DNA from: CBDFMG01 sp965221205 [NCBI: bacterium]
Lineage (GTDB): Bacteria; SM23-31
Length of the DNA: 64,000 nucleotides
Reading direction: 5' to 3'
Assembly: GCA_965221205.1 (NCBI GenBank)
Contig: OZ244870.1
Coordinates: 3,224,001 to 3,288,000, forward strand
A program made the translations under genes and the position numbers. Shown in pieces: positions 58,660 to 64,000 of the stretch; position 1 is the stretch's first letter, and each line of letters starts with the position of its first letter. The notes beneath the pieces were generated by a model that was given only the letters and a program-made list of their open reading frames with translations, did no database searches and was not told where the DNA came from.

Positions 58660-59607
58660 ATGGAACATGATTTGATAAACGATGCACTGTTAAAGGATTC
58701 TTTTCATGTAAAGAAAATACTCTTCCCAACTGATTTTTCAGTTTGTTCGGAAGCTCCCCGGCAGTTTTCTTTATCATTTGCCGAACAGTATAAAGCTGAG
58801 TTGTCCGCTATTCATATAATGAAAAACACAGCGGTGGGATTACCTGCTTTATTTGATAACATTTCTGTGACATTGCTGAATGAACAGATTAATGGGAATA
58901 TTAAAAATTATATGGACAAACTGTTTTCGGATGATGATCGAAAACATGTATCTATTTCTGAAGTTGTGAAGCAGGGCAATATCGTTGAATCAATTAACGA
59001 ACATGCGAGGGATATCCGTGCAGATCTCATTGTTATGGGTACACATGGCAGGCAAGGAATTGACCATGCTATAATGGGTAGTGTTACAGAAAAAATCGTG
59101 CGAACTGCTCCCTGCCCTGTTGTTACACTGCGCGAGAATCCGAAAAGAAAGAAAACAAAAAACATTCTCTTTACAACCGATTTTTCCGAATATTCATTTC
59201 TCGCATTACCCTTTGCGTTGAACATAGCAAGAAAGTTTAAAGCAAAACTGTATCAAGTATATGTTGTCGAACCGTTTGTAAACGATCCTGCTAATCCTAA
59301 CAACCATTTCCCGGATGACAGACTATTTGAAAAGGTTGAAAACAGTGCGTATGATCTATTTAACACGTTAAACAAAGAATCTGAAAACAGCGGTATCGAA
59401 ATCAATCAAGAAGTTATTACTGGATTTGCACCTCACGCAGATATTGTAGAGTACGTAAAAAAACAGGCCATTGACCTGATCGTTATAGCAACACATGGAC
59501 ATTCCGGCATAAAACACATGCTGCTTGGCAGTACAACCGCACGAATTGTACGGTATGCACCTTGTCCAGTACTCAGCATTAAACCACTCGTCCCCATGCA
59601 CGGATAA
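58660..59607 (+). CDS. Universal stress protein with tandem UspA domains
   Basis: 315 residues. Two UspA domains, each beginning KILFPTDFS or NILFTTDFS and ending with the ATP-binding loop G-x2-G-x9-GS (THGRQGIDHAIMGSVTEKIV and THGHSGIKHMLLGSTTARIV) and APCPVV/L. Tandem Usp proteins respond to starvation, redox or respiratory stress. It stands alone, upstream of the LOG-family relic. Confidence 0.93.
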   Translation: MEHDLINDALLKDSFHVKKILFPTDFSVCSEAPRQFSLSFAEQYKAELSAIHIMKNTAVGLPALFDNISVTLLNEQINGNIKNYMDKLFSDDDRKHVSISEVVKQGNIVESINEHARDIRADLIVMGTHGRQGIDHAIMGSVTEKIVRTAPCPVVTLRENPKRKKTKNILFTTDFSEYSFLALPFALNIARKFKAKLYQVYVVEPFVNDPANPNNHFPDDRLFEKVENSAYDLFNTLNKESENSGIEINQEVITGFAPHADIVEYVKKQAIDLIVIATHGHSGIKHMLLGSTTARIVRYAPCPVLSIKPLVPMHG

Positions 59608-59673
59608 CCGAACTAAATCAAAGCACATAACTATAAACGGACTGTTAACCGAAGATTACGCTACAGGAAAAAC

Positions 59674-60186
59674 GTGAAAATGGAACACACACTCGACGAA
59701 GCATTTGACCACATCTACAAACTTGATGACGTTTGGAGAGTTTTCAGAATCATATCTGAATTTGTTGAAGGATTTGAAGATTTAAATAATCTTCCACCGT
59801 CAGTCACCGTATAGGGTTCGGCGCGCACACAGGAATCAGGCTCCTACTATCAAAAAGCATGCGAACTTGGAAAACTACTTGTACGTGAAAAGTTTTGCGT
59901 CATTACAGGCGGGGACGACGGAATTATGGAAGGAGCAAACCGGGGTGTATTCGAGGCGGACGGCATTTTCGTTGCCTGCAATACTGAGTTACCATTCGAA
60001 CAGGTACCGAACAAATACATCAATACATCGGAATTCTGGAAAGGGGCTATGGACTGGATAGAAAACTCACTGCTGAAAGCTGAAAGCATATCTCCGGAAG
60101 ATACAAACCTGCTCACAATCGAGGATGACATGGAAAATGTTGTCCGGATAATTCAGAATTTTCACAAAAATAATAAAGGCCTGTAG
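59674..60186 (+). pseudogene. LOG-family (TIGR00730-like) nucleotide phosphoribohydrolase, inactivated
   Basis: Reads MKMEHTLDEAFDHIYKLDD... and SEFVEGFEDLNNLPPSVTV then TAG in place of an aromatic residue before GSARTQESGSYYQKA. TGGDDGIMEGANRGVFEA and LPFEQVPNKYINTS follow, but then the frame jumps directly to EFWKGAMDWIENSLL. About 50-60 residues with the PGGxGTxxE catalytic motif are missing, in frame. Relatives release the base from cytokinin or AMP-like nucleotides. Stop plus loss of the active site makes this a clear pseudogene. Confidence 0.85.
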
Positions 60187-60222
60187 ACTCCGTTATTTTA
60201 CCTGATTTTTATTACAAAATAC

Positions 60223-60470
60223 TTGCTTAAAAAACCTATACTATGTACATTGGTGTTTGTGTTTTGTACCAATTCTTTCGCAAGAAAATCAAACCGGATA
60301 GCATACCTGATTATTGAAAGTTTTCGTGGCGCTTGAGAGTTGGGTATCGAATATCCGAAAAAGACGAAAATGAGACCTCAGTACCTACTCCCCTCAGAAA
60401 TCAATCGTTATCCGTCGGGAAAATCTCAGGACCTCGCCGGTATGGGCTGGGCTTCAAATTACTCCGGCTC
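60223..60470 (+). pseudogene. 5' relic of a secreted protein cut by an insertion sequence
   Basis: LCTLVFVFCTNSFARKSNRI looks like a signal peptide; the frame continues over a TGA (SFRGA-stop-ELGIEYPKK) into MRPQYLLPSEINRYPSGKSQ and DLAGMGWASNYSG. It then meets the IS3-like end at 60471. The family is not recognised. Confidence 0.35.
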
Positions 60471-61123
60471 TAACTTAGTGGGTGGTACCACTCGTGGGGG
60501 TAGGTCAGTGTTAACTTAACAATGACGGTTCGTGTATTCGGCTGCGACCTGCGTACCGGGATCATGTCTGGAGTTATGACTTCATGCAAGCACGAACCCG
60601 AGAGGGAAGGAGCTATCGTTTGTTAACAATATTAGATGAATACAGTCGGGAGTGTCAGGCAATTGTGGTAGGCAGGAGGCTGACTCACAATGACGTCATA
60701 GAACATCTTGCAACACTGTTCGTGCAGCGAGGAGTTCCGGTTCACCTGAGAAGTGATAATGGCACAGAGTTCACTGCTCAAGCGGTCCGGACATGGCTCA
60801 TGCGCCTAGGAGTAAAAACATTGTATATTGAACCAGGCAGTCCATGGGAGAACGGGTATATTGAGTCGTTCAATGGCAAACTGCGTGATGAAGTGCTCAA
60901 CCGGGAAATCTTCGATACCTTACACGAAGCAAAAGTGCTTGTGGAACGCTGGCGAAATGAGTATAATCATAAGAGACCGCATAGTGCCCCTTGGATACCG
61001 GCCACCAGCCCCCGAGGCCGTTATACCACCGGATTCGGTCTCAAGGCCAATGGATAATACAACAATGAATATATCAATGAATTGACTAACTTAAAAAGTG
61101 GCCCAAACAATTGGGGCAGGTCA
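60471..61123 (+). mobile_element. IS3-family insertion sequence remnant
   Basis: The right end GTGGCCCAAACAATTGGGGC-AGGTCA (61098-61123) is IS3-like, and a similar sequence (GTGGTACCACTCGTGGGGGT-AGGTCA, ending 60507) sits to the left in the same orientation. That suggests remains of two copies, with the left part of the second deleted. Between them is the C-terminal half of an IS3 transposase only. Confidence 0.7.
60521..61085 (+). pseudogene. IS3-family transposase (OrfB), C-terminal part, frameshifted
   Basis: NDGSCIRLRPAYRDHVWSYD leads into the DDE integrase core: LTILDEYSREC, LRSDNGTEF, EPGSPWENGYIESFNGKLRD (read in parts). Near 60985 an extra C shifts the frame; the other frame continues GYRPPAPEAVIPPDS, the usual end. 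The N-terminal half and OrfA are missing, so it cannot move itself. Confidence 0.85.
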
Positions 61124-61155
61124 ATATTGTAACAGAGGTTGATGAGTATTTATAA
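61123..61155 (+). pseudogene. Short C-terminal relic (NIVTEVDEYL) after the IS end
   Basis: Ten codons and a stop directly after the IS right end. It resembles the end of the frame at 61580-61696 (YIITAVDEYT), so a paralogous gene was cut by the insertion. Confidence 0.35.
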
Positions 61156-61171
61156 TTGAAGGAGATTAATC

Positions 61172-61330
61172 ATGGTCTCAACTAAAAAACAGATCAAATT
61201 ATTAGAATCAGAATCAATTCCGAAGTCATCAAATGAAGAGGAGGTTGTTATGGCTCTTGAAATTAAGCCCAGTATAGTTGACAAATTGCCAACTATGGTT
61301 AATTCAGCTTTAAATAAGTATGTCAACTGA
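61172..61330 (+). CDS. Small uncharacterised protein (52 aa)
   Basis: ATG preceded by GAAGGAGATTAATC, a strong ribosome site. Reads MVSTKKQIKLLESESIPKSS to PTMVNSALNKYVN. No domain recognised. Its leader and first codons resemble those of the gene at 62566 (MASIKKIFK), as if both came from one duplicated 5' end. The stop overlaps the ATG of the next gene. Confidence 0.55.
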   Translation: MVSTKKQIKLLESESIPKSSNEEEVVMALEIKPSIVDKLPTMVNSALNKYVN

Positions 61331-61586
61331 AGAACAAATGATGTTCCAGGAACAGTATGAGAAAAAATCAAGAAGCACTGGATTAATGATATTTCTTGCA
61401 ATTATTTTCCCTATACAATTATTTCTACTTGAGAAAATTGGACTTGGTATTGCGTTCTTATTTACGGGTGGCGGATTGTGGATATGGTGGATTATCGAAT
61501 GGTTTTTAACTCCAAAGAGAGTCAGAGAATATAACGGAGATGTAGCAACGAAAATTCTTACAGATATGAAATTAATTAAGAGTTAA
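61320..61586 (+). CDS. Small membrane protein, TM2-domain-like
   Basis: 88 residues with two membrane helices (LMIFLAIIFPIQLFLLEKIG and IAFLFTGGGLWIWWIIEWFL), separated by a short turn, followed by a charged tail (TPKRVREYNGDVATKILTD). The W-x2-D/E-like layout after the second helix recalls TM2 proteins. Function unknown. It starts inside the last codons of the preceding small gene (TATG). Confidence 0.6.
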   Translation: MSTEEQMMFQEQYEKKSRSTGLMIFLAIIFPIQLFLLEKIGLGIAFLFTGGGLWIWWIIEWFLTPKRVREYNGDVATKILTDMKLIKS

Positions 61587-61696
61587 AATTACAAAATCCA
61601 AAAAAGCCGCCATTTGAAATAACAGGATATTATCTTAAACCGCGGAATGGGATTACAAGAGTTTATATTATAACCGCAGTTGATGAGTATACTTAA
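61580..61696 (+). pseudogene. C-terminal gene relic ending VDEYT
   Basis: A frame open from 61580 without a start codon reads PKKPPFEITGYYLKPRNG and ITRVYIITAVDEYT to TAA. It looks like the last third of a protein whose relative ends at 61155. The family is not recognised. Confidence 0.35.
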
Positions 61697-61708
61697 ATTG
61701 GAGAATAC

Positions 61709-62446
61709 ATGCTGAATATCCCTAAAAAGGTATCCAAACGAATAAGTACAAATTTCAATAAATATGTAAAGATTCTTGAACTTGCCAAACAGAAAGATGT
61801 CAATGAAAGCGATACTGTAAAAGTTATCAGAGATATTCTTTGTGATGTTTTTGGATATGATAAGTACCTCGACATCACGAGCGAATACGAAGTAAAAGGG
61901 AAATATTGTGATATTGCGATTAAAGTCAAAGATTTTTTGTATTTTTTAATCGAATGCAAAGCAATTGGAATTACCCTGAAAGAGAGTCATCTAAATCAAG
62001 CACTGTTTTACTCCGAACGACTTGGAATTGATTGGGCTATTCTTACAAATGGAATACGCTGGAAAGTTTATAAAATTCATTTTGGCAAACCAATGTCTTA
62101 TCAATTATTGTTTGAATTCGATTTTTTAAAAGATTTCATCTCTGATGAAAGCTTCCAAGAAAAACTGTATGTACTCAGTAAAGAAGCGCTCTACAAGAGT
62201 GCTATTGCTACATATCATGAAGAAAAGAGTATTGTCAATAAATTTACAATTGCTGCTTTATTACAAAGAGACAATGCCCTTAATTTACTCAGAAGGGATT
62301 TACGGTCTATTTCTAAAGGTATACGCGTTGAAAACGATCAAATTTTAGATATCATAAAAAATGATGTGCTTAAACGCGATTTATTTGATTGTAATGAGGC
62401 AAAAGAAGCAGAGAGAAAAAGAATAAATCAGCAAAAAATTAAATAA
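61709..62446 (+). CDS. HsdR-N-like (type I restriction enzyme R subunit N-terminal) nuclease-fold protein
   Basis: 245 residues. The central part has the PD-(D/E)xK arrangement of HSDR_N domains: SDTVKVIRDILCDVFGYD, DITSEYEVKGKYCDIAIKV (Asp) and FLIECKAIGITL (ExK), then LNQALFYSERLGIDWAILTN. No helicase follows, so this is a stand-alone member as often found near mobile DNA. The C-terminal ~90 residues are helical and basic (KEAERKRINQQKIK). Function unknown, perhaps DNA cleavage or defence. Confidence 0.8.
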   Translation: MLNIPKKVSKRISTNFNKYVKILELAKQKDVNESDTVKVIRDILCDVFGYDKYLDITSEYEVKGKYCDIAIKVKDFLYFLIECKAIGITLKESHLNQALFYSERLGIDWAILTNGIRWKVYKIHFGKPMSYQLLFEFDFLKDFISDESFQEKLYVLSKEALYKSAIATYHEEKSIVNKFTIAALLQRDNALNLLRRDLRSISKGIRVENDQILDIIKNDVLKRDLFDCNEAKEAERKRINQQKIK

Positions 62447-62565
62447 ATACTAAATCCGGACAATTCCAATTACGAAATTTCCATCCATGATATAAGAGAA
62501 TTTGCATATCATCATAGAGTAGTTCGGTCTTCGAAAGTATATTGATATCATAAAGGAGGTTAATT

Positions 62566-63402
62566 ATGGCATCAATTAAAAAAATATTTAAAATATCGCT
62601 ATTAGTATTTGGAATATTTATAACACTGTTATTCATTATCGGTATCTTTGGAGTGGAAAAGGAAAACAAGGAAAATGCCGAATATTTTTCACTAAACAAA
62701 ACTTCCATTATAAGCGATATTCAGGCAAATATTGATGAAGGGAATTTTGACGTTGCTCGTGATAGCTCTGAAAAATACTTAGTTTCGAATGATGAAGATT
62801 TACAAGAAATCCATAATTTAATCACTCAAAAAGTGAAGCAGGAATTAATTGCTAAGAACAAAAATCGAGAACAAGAATTACTTGCAGAGGTGAAAAGCAT
62901 TCCGACATCCGAGTACCGGAAAAATCGAGATATCTATAAAGAATTGGTTTCTCTAAACTCAAACAATGATGAATATCAGGAGAAACTTGGATTGTATGAG
63001 AAGCAACTTAGAGAAGATGAAATTGAAAAAGCACGACCATCTCTCGATAGTATAACTTTTGGAACAATAAGAGATTACTATAACAATTCAACCGAAGCAC
63101 GATGGGATATCTATAAGGTACAACAAAAAGGGAAAAGAATTGAATGGACTGGATGGGTTGATGATGTCGAGAAAGACATGTTTGGAGATTACTATACAGT
63201 TATTATTGATATGGATTCTCCTGAAGATATTTTAAGTATTTATGACTTAACATTAAATAATATATCCGAAACCACTGCTCTTAAATTTACCAAACTTCAA
63301 AAGATTAAATTTAATGGAATCATTGAATCCATGGATGATATATTGGGAACAGTACATGTGGCAATAGAACCAGTTTTTGAAATTACATATTACCGCGAAT
63401 AA
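62566..63402 (+). CDS. Uncharacterised membrane-anchored protein with C-terminal OB-like domain
   Basis: 278 residues behind AAAGGAGGTTAATT. One membrane helix (SLLVFGIFITLLFIIGIFGV), a helical stretch to about residue 150, then a beta-rich end (IEWTGWVDDVEKDMFGDYYT, IKFNGIIESMDDILGTVHVA) that resembles tRNA_anti-like/OB folds in predicted anchored proteins. No family named with certainty. Lies in a run of small accessory genes. Confidence 0.7.
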   Translation: MASIKKIFKISLLVFGIFITLLFIIGIFGVEKENKENAEYFSLNKTSIISDIQANIDEGNFDVARDSSEKYLVSNDEDLQEIHNLITQKVKQELIAKNKNREQELLAEVKSIPTSEYRKNRDIYKELVSLNSNNDEYQEKLGLYEKQLREDEIEKARPSLDSITFGTIRDYYNNSTEARWDIYKVQQKGKRIEWTGWVDDVEKDMFGDYYTVIIDMDSPEDILSIYDLTLNNISETTALKFTKLQKIKFNGIIESMDDILGTVHVAIEPVFEITYYRE

Positions 63403-63419
63403 TAATTAGATACGTCACA

Positions 63420-63815
63420 ATGAAGGTCCGCAAACTACATACTAATAATGAACCACCTTATGATCCAATCTATGTAAAACCGGATGATGCCGGTGTTTCT
63501 GCAATAATTGATATCCCAGCAATGATTGAAACAATATGTGATGAATTAGCAGAGGCAGTAAAAACATATATAAAAATATCAAAATATGAATATGTACGGG
63601 ATTATCATAAAGATGAAGCAGTTGAACGAGCATTACATTATTTAAGCAGAATTACCAGAATACTAAAATATCATGCTATTTTTGAAGACCTTGAGGTACT
63701 TGCGCTTCTGAAAAAACATAAGCGTCAATGGGATATATATTTGAAGGAGATTGAGGAAGAGAGGGAGGCGGATAGGGAAACAATGCAAAATGTAATTGAA
63801 AAACCAATGCCATGA
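63420..63815 (+). CDS. Hypothetical protein
   Basis: 131 residues from ATG. Mostly helical, acidic and basic residues mixed (ETICDELAEAVKTYIKIS, KKHKRQWDIYLKEIEEERE). No domain recognised. Its stop overlaps the start of the next gene (ATGA), so the two are coupled. Confidence 0.6.
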   Translation: MKVRKLHTNNEPPYDPIYVKPDDAGVSAIIDIPAMIETICDELAEAVKTYIKISKYEYVRDYHKDEAVERALHYLSRITRILKYHAIFEDLEVLALLKKHKRQWDIYLKEIEEEREADRETMQNVIEKPMP

Positions 63816-64000
63816 AAGACAAATTAGGTATCAGAAAGCAAAAGATCTCTTTTTCTTGCCCTCAATGTGGTGAGAAGTTCACAAAAACTATCGCTTGGCT
63901 TGAGGACAACAATAATTTCGTTTGTCCTAATTGCAGTCTCAAAATCAACACCAAAGACTTTAACGTCACCAATATCATTGACAAAAGTATTGAAGACCTC
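63812..64000 (+). CDS. Zinc-ribbon protein, 3' end outside window
   Basis: ATG at 63812 inside the ATGA of the preceding stop. 63 residues are seen: FSCPQCGEKFTKTIAWL and NNFVCPNCSLKINT make a CxxC...CxxC zinc ribbon near the N-terminus. The rest runs out of the window. Function unknown; ribbon proteins of this kind often bind nucleic acid or partner proteins. Confidence 0.6.
   Translation, partial: MKDKLGIRKQKISFSCPQCGEKFTKTIAWLEDNNNFVCPNCSLKINTKDFNVTNIIDKSIEDL

Noticed and set aside
1-64000. All frameshifts are sequencing or assembly errors
   Set aside because: Some one-base homopolymer indels (receptor G8, phosphate permease T7, IS1595 C9) may be. But exact 7-14-bp duplications, clean nonsense transitions and large internal deletions clustered in a few genes, with neighbours intact, are not what random read errors give. 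Raw reads would decide.
1-64000. CRISPR arrays, tRNA and rRNA genes
   Set aside because: No regularly spaced direct repeats with unique spacers and no cloverleaf or rRNA-like stretches were recognised by eye; a covariance-model scan was not possible.

Overview
The window looks like chromosomal DNA of an aerobic or microaerophilic bacterium of the FCB superphylum (Ignavibacteriota, Calditrichota, Neomarinimicrobiota or similar; the sequence alone does not fix the phylum). Reasons: a Por/T9SS-type C-terminal sorting motif (NYPNPFNP...) on a secreted cadherin-like protein, an Aquifex-type short aconitase, a TonB receptor with an N-terminal carboxypeptidase-regulatory-like domain, a TAnnTTTG-like promoter element, and haem, cytochrome c and complex I genes in unusual groupings.

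Layout. 1-2.0 kb: the tail of a TPR protein and a broken HD-GYP c-di-GMP phosphodiesterase. 2.3-5.6 kb (minus): nuoB, iscS, an A-type Fe-S carrier, tpx and nuoI, i.e. two Fe-S-bearing complex I subunits placed with Fe-S assembly and peroxide defence. 5.9-18.2 kb (minus): lipoate and 2-oxoacid dehydrogenase metabolism (lipA, E2, trxB, aspartase/fumarase-family lyase, a dead aconitase, E1-beta, E1-alpha, lipB, lpd, nadA), followed by a dead IscR/Rrf2-type regulator. 19-25 kb: FAH-family enzyme, dead serine hydrolase, thiamine pyrophosphokinase, Na+/solute symporter, beta-propeller lipoprotein. 25.4-29 kb: a FecA-like TonB receptor split at a G8 tract and a dead phosphate permease. 29.2-35.9 kb (plus): hemE-hemN-hemH-hemG, then a COX4-diheme cytochrome c fusion and an uncharacterised membrane protein. 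36-38 kb: ygfZ-like and DUF393 proteins. 38.2-43.4 kb: an accessory island of remnants (PAS sensor kinase, XRE regulator, MvaI/BcnI-type restriction-modification pair, TIR-domain gene with a partner, IS1595 transposase). 43.4-45.9 kb: polX and nth. 46.3-60.2 kb: split double-receiver protein, arsC, GT2, WbqC-like protein, split cadherin-like secreted protein, SH3/coiled-coil protein, a peptide-binding protein followed by a sensor kinase, UspA, LOG-family pseudogene. 60.2-64 kb: IS3 remnant, then a run of small uncharacterised genes including an HsdR-N-like nuclease-fold protein.

The most striking feature is the state of the broken genes. Most core genes are perfectly intact, but about 15 loci carry one or several inactivating lesions. 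In at least seven places the frame-breaking or extra sequence is an exact short tandem duplication (2, 4, 7, 7, 8, 10 bp, plus in-frame 3, 9 and 12 bp units and a 14-bp intergenic one), and deleting one copy restores a family-consistent reading frame. The affected loci include both genes of the R-M pair, both genes of the TIR pair, aconitase, the IscR-like regulator and the cadherin-like protein. In the last case an intact internal repeat supplies a built-in control. These scars, together with clean nonsense mutations, argue for real gene decay by a particular mutational process rather than scattered base-calling errors, although read-level confirmation is not available here.

No rRNA, tRNA or CRISPR array was recognised.
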